From Candidatus Njordarchaeota archaeon (GTDB lineage: Archaea > Asgardarchaeota > Njordarchaeia > Njordarchaeales > Njordarchaeaceae): 9,349 nt of DNA. Below the pieces are notes generated by a model, which saw nothing but the letters and a program-made list of their open reading frames with translations, did not search any database and was not told where the DNA came from. Where the stretch lies: the NCBI GenBank assembly GCA_029856615.1, contig JAHKLF010000047.1, positions 1 through 9,349 on the forward strand. The letters run 5' to 3'. Each line of letters starts with the position of its first letter. Position 1 is the first letter of the stretch. Shown piece after piece: positions 1-5,979 of the stretch. A program made the translations under genes and the position numbers.

Positions 1-488
1 ATTCTTCTCTGATAACTGGTTAGTAGCGCGTTCATAGCCTCCGTTGTGTCTTCCCAAATATCAGTTATTATTCTTGACAGAAAATCTAATGAAATCCAAT
101 TAGTTTCTTCTGCGCCTTTCCTCGCGCGTAATACTTTTGTTCCATATATGACGTTTCCATTAATATCTAGTCTTACAATCAAGTCTTCTCTTTGAATGGC
201 ACCTATTTCTGGGTAGTATACCTTCAGGATGAATTCTATATGCTCTAGAGGTTTATATTCAGTAACACTAACTAATGCTAATCTTTCCTGAGAAGGAAAG
301 ACAGGTTCTCTCGGCTCTCTATCAATTGCTGATATCATGAATGACGTTGCGCCTTTTTTATATGCCTCTAAAGCTTCAACAAAATCTTCGAATTGATTTA
401 TTTCAGATGGGATCCATTCTCCTATAAGTATAATAGGCGCTTTTATCTTTAGTATCTCGGATAAAATGTCTCTCAATCCTGTTGACAC
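1..488 (-). CDS. Hypothetical archaeal protein, C-terminus cut by window edge
   Basis: This reading frame stays open from a GTG at 486-488 to the left edge, giving 162 residues with no stop; the C-terminus lies outside. I do not recognise the family. The N-terminus (residues 1-55) alternates hydrophobic strands and helices (ILKIKAPIILIGEWIP; FEDFVEALEAYKKGATSFMIS). Residues 70-120 look like a beta-rich section (LALVSV, IEFILKVYY, DLIVRLDINGNVIYG), followed by helices near 132-160. There is no signal peptide or membrane segment. The GTG start is supported by a GAGGGAG Shine-Dalgarno 4 bases upstream. The gene begins 13 bases after the stop of the zinc-ribbon gene, so the two are probably one transcript and may act together. 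The coding assignment is fairly safe because the frame is long, has typical archaeal codon use and has a good ribosome binding site. The function is unknown. Confidence 0.75.
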   Translation of the reverse strand, partial: MSTGLRDILSEILKIKAPIILIGEWIPSEINQFEDFVEALEAYKKGATSFMISAIDREPREPVFPSQERLALVSVTEYKPLEHIEFILKVYYPEIGAIQREDLIVRLDINGNVIYGTKVLRARKGAEETNWISLDFLSRIITDIWEDTTEAMNALLTSYQRR

Positions 489-492
489 GATT

Positions 493-499
493 CTCCCTC
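493..499 (-). promoter_or_regulatory. Shine-Dalgarno GAGGGAG for the GTG start at 488
   Basis: On the minus strand GAGGGAG lies 4 bases before the GTG at 486-488. This decides the start of the left-edge gene. The neighbouring ATG at 505-507, just upstream, reads into a stop after ten codons and cannot be the start. Confidence 0.6.
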
Positions 500-501
500 A
501 C

Positions 502-1149
502 TCATAATTTAACTGGCTCGCTATCATAATCTACATCTTCGGGAGAAAGAATACCGTTCATAGCGTTTCTTTTATCCTTTACTCCATATGTATCTATTCT
601 TAGATGACATCGCATACAATAGAGAAAAGGGAAAATATCCTCCTCTATGTCTCCTATGGATTCAAATTCGATGATCACTTTATCCATTCTCCCACATTTA
701 GGACACCTTAACAAGTCATGTACTTGATTTTTAATGCTCTCTGGTATAACATTGAGCTCTCTCTTCAGATGATCTTCATTCAATGAATAAGCGTAAATAT
801 ACCTATAAGTTGGAGTAGCAAGCCTTAAACGTTTTAATAACCCTTTTTCAATAAGAGAAACGAGATCCCTTTCTGCCTCACTACTTATATTGATAAATCT
901 AGTAAGTGATCCCCAGATAAGCAGTCTTGGCGAGTAATCGTACGTCTCAAAGACCCCCTTTATAATTCCGTAATAAATTAATGCTTTCAACGCATGTTCT
1001 TTTAGCCAACATTTTGATAAGTCTCCCGTGCTCACTCCACAATATTTCAAGAAAGCGTATATCAAGTACAAAAGCCTTTGGATATCTCGTTGTCGTCCTT
1101 TTTCTATTTCTGCGAAAGCCTCATTAAGGTGAAATTTTATATTCACCAT
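502..1149 (-). CDS. Uncharacterised protein with C-terminal zinc ribbon
   Basis: 215 residues, not recognised as a named family. The N-terminal two thirds (about 1-145) is helix-rich. The segment around 85-125 (ISSEAERDLVSLIEKGLLKRL followed by strand-like TYRYIYAYSL) could be a winged-helix-like fold, but this is inference. A zinc ribbon is visible at C149-P-K-C152 and C178-M-R-C181, spaced by 25 residues, and fits one structural zinc. The tail (190-215) is acidic. There is no signal peptide or membrane segment, so it is probably cytoplasmic. The start is ATG 1147-1149; the second codon is GTG (1144-1146), and the GGGG just upstream is spaced better for that GTG, so the true start may be one codon later. 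It is the first gene of a two-gene unit with the left-edge gene. Its promoter resembles that of the ARPP-1-like gene. A DNA- or RNA-binding regulator is possible but unproven. Confidence 0.8.
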   Translation of the reverse strand: MVNIKFHLNEAFAEIEKGRQRDIQRLLYLIYAFLKYCGVSTGDLSKCWLKEHALKALIYYGIIKGVFETYDYSPRLLIWGSLTRFINISSEAERDLVSLIEKGLLKRLRLATPTYRYIYAYSLNEDHLKRELNVIPESIKNQVHDLLRCPKCGRMDKVIIEFESIGDIEEDIFPFLYCMRCHLRIDTYGVKDKRNAMNGILSPEDVDYDSEPVKL

Positions 1150-1206
1150 TCCCCAACTCTCATGTTATTGATAAAAAATGATGTAATTTATCTAGAAGCC
1201 AAGAAA

Positions 1207-1245
1207 AATATTTAAATATATTACGTTAAATCCATCAGAATAAAA
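1207..1245 (-). promoter_or_regulatory. Promoter of the zinc-ribbon operon: TATA box plus upstream 12-base element
   Basis: On the minus strand TTTTATTCTGAT (1245 to 1234) is followed after 17 bases by TTTAAATATT (1216 to 1207), a typical archaeal TATA box. The ATG at 1149 lies about 60 bases past the box, implying a leader of roughly 35-40 bases. The same 12-mer, spacing and TATA sequence recur at 2299-2337 in front of the ARPP-1-like gene. The 12-mer also lies 28 bases past the stop of that gene, so a T-rich role in termination cannot be excluded. Confidence 0.6.
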
Positions 1246-1273
1246 TATACTCGGAACTCTTTATTATTGATTT

Positions 1274-2260
1274 TTAGGGCCCTCTCAGAAAACGCACTCT
1301 CCTTATGGATTCTCTAAGAGATCCCAAGGGAAAATTCTGTCCTATAGTCGAAAATTCTGCATATATAGGCGTGTCACCAAGCTGTACTATAAATCCTATT
1401 ACCTTCTCAGACTTAATCAATTTAACCTTTTCCTCAAACACGCTCTCCTTTTCCTCCACATCACATTGTCCTATTTCTCTAATTAAATCTTCGATTGTTG
1501 ATATGTCTGATTCGATCTTAGCGCCAACGTTTTTATAGTATTTATAATCAAAATAAGCAGCTATTATCGCGTCTCGTATGTATGATTTATCTATCGGTAT
1601 AAGAAATACTTCTCCACCAACTATTTTGCCATCATAAAAGTATATTACACCATTTGCTTCATCTGGAATATTGATTTTGATATCTTGATGTATCTCCTTG
1701 GATACAATTTCAACGACATCCGAAGTCTCTGATCTTATTGCTAATTTATGCTGTCTATTACTAATCTCGCCCCACGTAAAACTTTGAATCATCATTTTCA
1801 CAGTATTTCTTAATATTTCAGAGCGTGATGGAATATTGGCTTCAATAATCATTTTTTCAAAGCGCATCAATTGTGGAATTCTTAAATTCTGAGTCATTTC
1901 TTCCGTCTTCCATCTCCATCTACCGGCTTCTACACAAGCCACGGGAATAATATTTTCAGATTTTGGGGCTAGAATCAATGTCGTGTATAATGTTCTATTT
2001 TGTTTCCCACCAACGAGGGTATCTCCCCTAAACAGAATAATGAATTTATCGGACTTGTTCACTACTTTGAGAGAGTTGACAGTGCCGCTTCTAGAGATTT
2101 CTGAGACCTCTATTAGATTACGATCTAACGCTTCTCGTAAATGCATTACGTCAGTCCTGATTTTAGATACAGGACAATTAATGAATACAACTTTGAAACC
2201 GTCTAGAGAGAACATTCCTACTTTTTCAATTTTCGTCAGTACATTTAACATGACAATCAT
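1274..2260 (-). CDS. ARPP-1/DUF6569-like domain protein
   Basis: 328 residues. A core motif at about 78-116 (FRGDTLVGGKQNRT, then IPVACVEAGRWRW) matches what I remember of the ARPP-1 (DUF6569) family, whose typical members carry LVGG-QNR and a Cys-Val-Glu-x-Gly-Arg-Trp motif. The family was named for association with ADP-ribosylglycohydrolase and rhodanese/phosphatase-like proteins; its biochemical role is not established to my knowledge. The second half (about 200-328) has strand-rich segments (GVIYFYDGKIVGGEVFLIPID; VIGFIVQLGDTPIYAEFS) that continue the same fold type. There is no signal peptide or membrane helix. The start is ATG 2258-2260. Met4 (2249-2251) is an alternative, because GGATGA at 2257-2262 is placed well as a Shine-Dalgarno for it. 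It is a single-gene unit with its own promoter, and likely co-regulated with the downstream zinc-ribbon operon. The family call comes from motif memory only. Confidence 0.75.
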   Translation of the reverse strand: MIVMLNVLTKIEKVGMFSLDGFKVVFINCPVSKIRTDVMHLREALDRNLIEVSEISRSGTVNSLKVVNKSDKFIILFRGDTLVGGKQNRTLYTTLILAPKSENIIPVACVEAGRWRWKTEEMTQNLRIPQLMRFEKMIIEANIPSRSEILRNTVKMMIQSFTWGEISNRQHKLAIRSETSDVVEIVSKEIHQDIKINIPDEANGVIYFYDGKIVGGEVFLIPIDKSYIRDAIIAAYFDYKYYKNVGAKIESDISTIEDLIREIGQCDVEEKESVFEEKVKLIKSEKVIGFIVQLGDTPIYAEFSTIGQNFPLGSLRESIRRVRFLRGP

Positions 2261-2298
2261 CCATATATAGTGAAATAATTATGTTTATAGAGATAGAG

Positions 2299-2337
2299 AA
2301 TATTTAAAAGTTGTTATTAAAAGAAATCAGAATAAAA
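2299..2337 (-). promoter_or_regulatory. Promoter of the ARPP-1-like gene: TATA box plus the same 12-base element
   Basis: TTTTATTCTGAT (2337 to 2326) is followed after exactly 17 bases by TTTAAATATT (2308 to 2299) on the minus strand. The box lies about 45 bases before the ATG at 2260, giving an expected leader of about 20 bases. The element and spacing are identical to those at 1207-1245, while the 17-base spacers differ, which argues for selection on the element. The 12-mer lies 23 bases past the stop of the class III aminotransferase gene. Confidence 0.65.
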
Positions 2338-2357
2338 GACTAAATGAATGTGTTCAT
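2338..2357 (-). terminator. Possible weak terminator after the class III aminotransferase gene
   Basis: Just past the stop at 2361 the minus strand can form a 5-bp hairpin (ATGAA/TTCAT at 2344-2357, 4-base loop). It is followed by T-rich sequence running to about 2316, much of which belongs to the promoter of the next gene. Archaeal termination depends mainly on T-rich tracts, so the region may end the upstream transcript, but the hairpin is weak. Confidence 0.3.
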
Positions 2358-2360
2358 CTG

Positions 2361-3659
2361 TTATCGGGTACTTACAAATTTTTCGGTGAGTCTAAGGAAT
2401 TCATCAATATCTTCTTTAGTATGCGCAGTTGATATGAAGAGATGGGGAGCTATAACGGATAGGTACACTATTTTATGATTAAGCATGAATCTATGATATT
2501 TTCTCATTAACTCAAAATCTTTATACTTCGAGATTTCTACTGGGTTAAGCTTCTTGGCTTTCGTAAAATGAACTCCTATCATTGAGGATACGCCAACTAC
2601 AAGTGCATCTAATTCATGTTCATCAAAAATATCCCTTAGACCTTTCATGAACTTGTCTCCAAGAGAATCTAGATATGGATATATTTGATCTTTCTTCTCT
2701 TCGAGTTCTCTAATTAGGGTATATCCCGCCCGCATTGTAAGAGCATTTCCAGTATATGTCCCTCCGTGGAAAACTCTCTCCCAGAAATTCTTTCTCTTCA
2801 GATGATCTAATAGATCCATTATGTCCTCTATCCCACAAATAGCACCAGCACCCGGGAAATACTGCCCGCCTACAGCTTTTCCTGTAGTTATTATATCGGG
2901 TTTTACTCTATAGTAATGCTGGCCTCCCTTATAAAATCGAAATCCCGTAATGACCTCATCAAAAATGAGAACAATCCCTTTCTCATCGCATAATTCCCGC
3001 AATCCCTTTAAGAAATCTCTTTCAGCTGGAATTGCTCCACCTGCCCCTAATACAGGTTCGACAATTATTGCTGCTAACTCCTTATTTTTCGTTATGCTCA
3101 TAACACCATCTAAATCGTTATATGGGAGGATCACAATATCATTTTGTACACAATCAGTTAACCCTAGCGATGCTGGTTTGTCGTACGGATAAACAACCGC
3201 CTTATGCAATCCATCATAACCCCCATGCCAACCTCCAGCGAACTTACCAATTTTTCTGCGTTTAGTATAAGCTCGAGCCAATCTAATTGCGTACATGTTT
3301 GCTTCAGTGCCGCTATTAGTGGGCCTTACTTTATCCATATCAAACCATCTACAAACAGCTTCAGCCCATTTGATTTCCCATTCATTACACCATCCAAAAT
3401 GTATACCATACCCTAATTGTTCCTTGATTGCTTCCACTATGGGTTCATAATTATGACCAAGTACGGCCGCTCCATGGGCCATCCAGTAATCCACATATTC
3501 ATTTCCATCTATATCCCAAATCCTGCTTCCTTTTGCTTTAACAACATAAAACGGGTAAGGTTCTACATATCTAATAGAATAAGTCACGCCTCCTGGCAGG
3601 TATTTTCTAGCTTTTTCAAAAAACTCTCTCGATGTCTTTGAGAACTCAGTATAATCCAA
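2361..3659 (-). CDS. Class III PLP enzyme, glutamate-1-semialdehyde aminomutase-like
   Basis: 432 residues, the usual length for the HemL/class III aminotransferase family and full length. Cofactor residues are visible: NSGTEA at 115-120 (phosphate binding), D234 in the DEVITGF motif (pyridine nitrogen), the Schiff-base lysine K261 in TTGKAVGG, and HGGTYTGN at 298-305. The N-terminal KYLPGGV and the VLGHN segment are typical of the aminomutase branch. Where classical HemL has a YHGHAD-type loop, this protein has WHGGYDG (144-150), and the active-site lid also differs (GQYFPGAGAICG). It is therefore probably a paralog (aminotransferase, aminomutase or racemase of another amino acid) and not the heme enzyme; no heme genes are nearby. 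The start is TTG 3657-3659, backed by a GAGGTGA ribosome site that overlaps the stop of the upstream dehydrogenase gene, so the pair is translationally close-coupled. The substrate cannot be predicted; an amino acid linked to the dehydrogenase product is the natural guess. Confidence 0.9.
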   Translation of the reverse strand: MDYTEFSKTSREFFEKARKYLPGGVTYSIRYVEPYPFYVVKAKGSRIWDIDGNEYVDYWMAHGAAVLGHNYEPIVEAIKEQLGYGIHFGWCNEWEIKWAEAVCRWFDMDKVRPTNSGTEANMYAIRLARAYTKRRKIGKFAGGWHGGYDGLHKAVVYPYDKPASLGLTDCVQNDIVILPYNDLDGVMSITKNKELAAIIVEPVLGAGGAIPAERDFLKGLRELCDEKGIVLIFDEVITGFRFYKGGQHYYRVKPDIITTGKAVGGQYFPGAGAICGIEDIMDLLDHLKRKNFWERVFHGGTYTGNALTMRAGYTLIRELEEKKDQIYPYLDSLGDKFMKGLRDIFDEHELDALVVGVSSMIGVHFTKAKKLNPVEISKYKDFELMRKYHRFMLNHKIVYLSVIAPHLFISTAHTKEDIDEFLRLTEKFVSTR

Positions 3660-3665
3660 ATAATT

Positions 3666-3672
3666 TCACCTC
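3666..3672 (-). promoter_or_regulatory. Shine-Dalgarno GAGGTGA deciding the TTG start at 3659
   Basis: The minus-strand GAGGTGA ends 6 bases before TTG 3657-3659 and overlaps the TGA stop (3671-3673) of the preceding gene. There is no ATG or GTG at a matching distance, so the TTG start is well supported. Confidence 0.7.
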
Positions 3673-4681
3673 AGAGAGATGCAATGTGTGATGGAATTAG
3701 GATATCCTTCATAGTTATTAATCCTTTAGGCGCTTTTAGTACCTTAGGGATCATATTAATCACCATAGCGGCGGTTGCGATATCTCCCGAAGTGCCATAT
3801 ACGCTTCTCCACGTCATTTTTGGTTCTCCATCGATAATGACCTCGTCGTAATCCTCTCTCCCTACAGCGGCTATAAGTTCTAATCTTATGAACTCCTTAT
3901 CTCCTATATATCCAACTCCAAGTCCCTTAATGCCGCATACTTGTCCTGGTTTAATGTCAAAATACTGAGTTTTCATTGGCTTCTCAGCGATTATCGGTTC
4001 TTGTTTTTCGATGACCTTATCCATTTTTAATCCCAACATTGACGAAATTAACATGATTGATTCTGCATAACCCACATGTGCTGTTATCTCACCTTTGGCC
4101 ATTTTCTCTTTAAACTCTTCTGGAGATAAACTTAGGCCGTATTTCTTTTGGAAAGGATACCTCCTCTTAGAAGCATCAATTGATCTAATAACATGAATTC
4201 GATTGACTTTTACACAGACAGATGTTAGAAATGCAGGAAGAGTATCAAAGATAAAGCCTGGATTAACTCCCGTACCCAATATTGTAACTTCATTATCTTT
4301 AGCCATTTTGTCTAATTTTTCGGCTAGATCTGGAAATCTATACCATGGGTAAGCGAGAGTTTCTGCTGTCGATACTACATTGGCTTTCGCGCGAATACAT
4401 TTTTCTAATTGTGGAAAAGCCTTATCGAGGTACGTTGTCACTGTGTGGATTACGACGTCTGGCCGAGCTTCTCTTAAGAATTCGTCAGCTTCATTGTCAT
4501 GTATCACTTTCACATTCATTGGTCCTATACCAATCACTTCTCCTACATCTTTACCAACTTTATTTGGATCAATATCTATTGCACTGATAAACTTAATCCA
4601 TGGCTTCTCTATTATATTCTTAGCAATCAGAGCTCCAATAGCTCCTAGTCCGTAGATCACAACTCTAATATTTTCAGACAT
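3671..4681 (-). CDS. 2,4-diaminopentanoate dehydrogenase-like NAD(P)-dependent oxidoreductase
   Basis: 336 residues from the ATG at 4679-4681. The frame stays open to a TTG at 4765, but the ATG is preferred: GGGGAG lies 5 bases before it, and the extra 28 codons would span the promoter. Residues 5-16 (IRVVIYGLGAIG) form a Rossmann nucleotide-binding start with acidic residues after the second strand (AIDIDP, 34-39). The protein follows the pattern of the dihydrodipicolinate-reductase-like family that includes clostridial 2,4-diaminopentanoate dehydrogenase (Ord): AETLAYP (106-112), LGTGVNPGFIFDTL (135-148), AHVGYAESIM (201-210) and the C-terminal GLITMKDILIP (320-330). Ord oxidatively deaminates 2,4-diaminopentanoate to 2-amino-4-oxopentanoate in ornithine breakdown. 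The cobalamin-dependent ornithine aminomutase and the thiolase of that pathway are not in the window, so the true substrate may be another diamino or amino acid. It is followed after 11 bases by the class III PLP enzyme and probably transcribed from its own promoter at 4721-4730. Confidence 0.85.
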   Translation of the reverse strand: MSENIRVVIYGLGAIGALIAKNIIEKPWIKFISAIDIDPNKVGKDVGEVIGIGPMNVKVIHDNEADEFLREARPDVVIHTVTTYLDKAFPQLEKCIRAKANVVSTAETLAYPWYRFPDLAEKLDKMAKDNEVTILGTGVNPGFIFDTLPAFLTSVCVKVNRIHVIRSIDASKRRYPFQKKYGLSLSPEEFKEKMAKGEITAHVGYAESIMLISSMLGLKMDKVIEKQEPIIAEKPMKTQYFDIKPGQVCGIKGLGVGYIGDKEFIRLELIAAVGREDYDEVIIDGEPKMTWRSVYGTSGDIATAAMVINMIPKVLKAPKGLITMKDILIPSHIASL

Positions 4682-4686
4682 AATTA

Positions 4687-4692
4687 CTCCCC
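4687..4692 (-). promoter_or_regulatory. Shine-Dalgarno GGGGAG deciding the ATG start at 4681
   Basis: GGGGAG on the minus strand, 5 bases before ATG 4679-4681. It fixes the start of the dehydrogenase gene. Its GGGG is also the right arm of the inverted repeat at 4689-4714, so folding would hide the site. Confidence 0.7.
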
Positions 4693-4714
4693 TAGAAGAG
4701 GTTCTTAATAGGGG
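4689..4714 (-). promoter_or_regulatory. 26-base inverted repeat: possible operator or SD-sequestering hairpin
   Basis: On the minus strand CCCCTA (4714-4709) and TAGGGG (4694-4689) form perfect 6-base arms whose centres are 20 bases apart. Inside them AAGA (4706-4703) can pair with TCTT (4699-4696), leaving a 3-base loop and a small 2x1 internal loop. The repeat begins 6 bases past the TATA box at 4721-4730 and so covers the expected transcription start, a classic place for a repressor. As RNA, the right arm contains the GGGG of the Shine-Dalgarno. A start near 4700 would omit the left arm, so the RNA hairpin would form fully only in read-through transcripts from the upstream operon. Both readings are inference. 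Confidence 0.5.
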
Positions 4715-4720
4715 CTGAGA

Positions 4721-4730
4721 AATATTTAAG
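4721..4730 (-). promoter_or_regulatory. TATA box of the dehydrogenase gene
   Basis: CTTAAATATT on the minus strand, about 45 bases before ATG 4681. This is the same distance as in the promoter at 2299-2337, and the sequence differs from that box by one base. The expected start of transcription is near 4700. The 12-base upstream element seen at the two other promoters is absent here, so control is probably different. Confidence 0.55.
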
Positions 4731-4797
4731 AAAGTAGCTTGAAAATTATTGAGTAAATATTTCAACTAATGAATGATGCATGACCTACTAATAAGAT

Positions 4798-5967
4798 TTA
4801 ATCAGTCTTTTCATCGATGAGCTTATGAAGCGCTTCTCTCATTCTTTTGCCAGCTTCTCTGAGTTTTTCCTTGTTCACAGTATACGCTATGCGTATATGG
4901 TTTCTCCCATAAGAGCCGAAGAAAGGATACCCTGGAGATGTCACAACTTTAGCCTCTCTGACTAAGTATTTAACTAGCTCTATTTCTTTCATGTTATATC
5001 CTCCGATGTATGGAAATATATAAAATGCTCCCTTAGGCTCTACGAAACGAATACCTTTTATTTTCTTAAGTTCTTCCATTATGATTCTTCTGCGTATATC
5101 AAACTCTCTGACAATTTCATTAATAATTTCTTGAGGTCCTCTTAGTGCAGCTAGTGCGGCATACTGTGCTACTGAACTAGGACAGAGCGTAGAAGCCAAT
5201 GTTACTTTGAGCATCTCCTTTAAGATCTCCTTTTTAGCAATAGCATAACCTATTCTCCATCCCGTCATCGCATATGTTTTTGAAAAACCGTTTATTATAA
5301 TTACCCTTTCCTGAATTTCTGGAAATTTAGCTATACTATAAAATCCACCTTCGTAAACAAATCTCTCATAGATTTCATCCACTATTAAAAAGAATTTATT
5401 GTCACTCGCTATCTCTACAATGCTTTTCAACTGTTTTTTAGTTAAGACAGATCCCGTGGGGTTATTTGGATTAATTAGAATTAACGCTTTAGTTTTCTTC
5501 GATATTTTCTCATTTAGCTCATCTATATCAAGTTGAAATCCAATTTCTTCATCTTGCCTGACTGAAACTACTTTCCCCCCAGCAAGTATTATTGATCGAA
5601 GATAACCCGGATACCAAGGATCTGGGACAATAACCTCATCCCCGACATCAATTAACGCCATCATGGCTGAAAAAATTGCTTGAGTCGCCCCAACTGTGAT
5701 TAATACATTATTGAGAGTATAGTCGGATCCGTACCTCTCATTATAGTATTCTGCTATAGCTTCACGTAGTTCTGGAATCCCTTCATCTGGAGTATAATGA
5801 GTATATCCCTTATCTAATGCTTTTTTCGCTGCTTCTATTATGTATGACGGTGTGGTAAAATCCGGCTCTCCTACGTTTAGATATATAACATCTTTCATTC
5901 CACGCGCTAATTCTGCAATACCGTACAAGGACGGGAATTCCATCTCTCTAACTCTTCTAGCAAACAA
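4798..5967 (-). CDS. Class I/II PLP-dependent aminotransferase (aspartate aminotransferase-like)
   Basis: 389 residues, normal full length for the fold-type I subfamily I-gamma aminotransferases of archaea and bacteria. Visible motifs are VGEPDF at 32-37, YTPDEG at 58-63, NPNNPTG at 166-172 (N169 contacts PLP), D197 in VDEIYE, the Schiff-base lysine K230 in GFSKTYAMTGWRIG with R238 for the phosphate, and R359 in HIRIAY for the substrate carboxylate. It swaps an amino group between an amino acid and a 2-oxo acid; specificity in this subfamily (Asp, Ala, aromatic, branched-chain) cannot be told from motifs. The start is TTG 5965-5967 with AGGTG about 7 bases upstream. The resulting N-terminus (FARRVREM) fits the family, while Met9 would remove it. 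It lies 10 bases after the LarA-like gene, so it is in the same operon and plausibly acts on the oxo or hydroxy acid of that enzyme. Confidence 0.93.
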   Translation of the reverse strand: MFARRVREMEFPSLYGIAELARGMKDVIYLNVGEPDFTTPSYIIEAAKKALDKGYTHYTPDEGIPELREAIAEYYNERYGSDYTLNNVLITVGATQAIFSAMMALIDVGDEVIVPDPWYPGYLRSIILAGGKVVSVRQDEEIGFQLDIDELNEKISKKTKALILINPNNPTGSVLTKKQLKSIVEIASDNKFFLIVDEIYERFVYEGGFYSIAKFPEIQERVIIINGFSKTYAMTGWRIGYAIAKKEILKEMLKVTLASTLCPSSVAQYAALAALRGPQEIINEIVREFDIRRRIIMEELKKIKGIRFVEPKGAFYIFPYIGGYNMKEIELVKYLVREAKVVTSPGYPFFGSYGRNHIRIAYTVNKEKLREAGKRMREALHKLIDEKTD

Positions 5968-5971
5968 TGTC

Positions 5972-5979
5972 TCACACCT
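5972..5979 (-). promoter_or_regulatory. Shine-Dalgarno AGGTGTGA for the TTG start at 5967
   Basis: AGGTGTGA (minus strand) ends 4 bases before TTG 5965-5967 and overlaps the TAG stop (5978-5980) of the upstream gene. No other in-frame start exists between that stop and the TTG. Confidence 0.5.

Noticed and set aside
1150..1273. Small gene or RNA in the 124-base gap
   Set aside because: Only promoter signals are visible; no ribosome site with an open frame and no stable stem were seen.
2361..3659. Naming the class III enzyme hemL
   Set aside because: Key loop sequences differ from canonical glutamate-1-semialdehyde aminomutase and no other heme gene is nearby.
4345..4655. Plus-strand open frames of 80 and 91 codons
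   Set aside because: They overlap each other and the dehydrogenase gene in antisense, with no recognisable protein features; shadow frames.
4682..4765. Longer N-terminus for the dehydrogenase from a TTG at 4765
   Set aside because: The extra 28 codons cover the TATA box and the inverted repeat, have no family resemblance, and the ATG at 4681 has a well-placed GGGGAG.
4731..4797. A copy of the 12-base upstream element in front of the dehydrogenase TATA box
   Set aside because: At the corresponding position the sequence matches the element at only about half of the bases, so this promoter does not share it.
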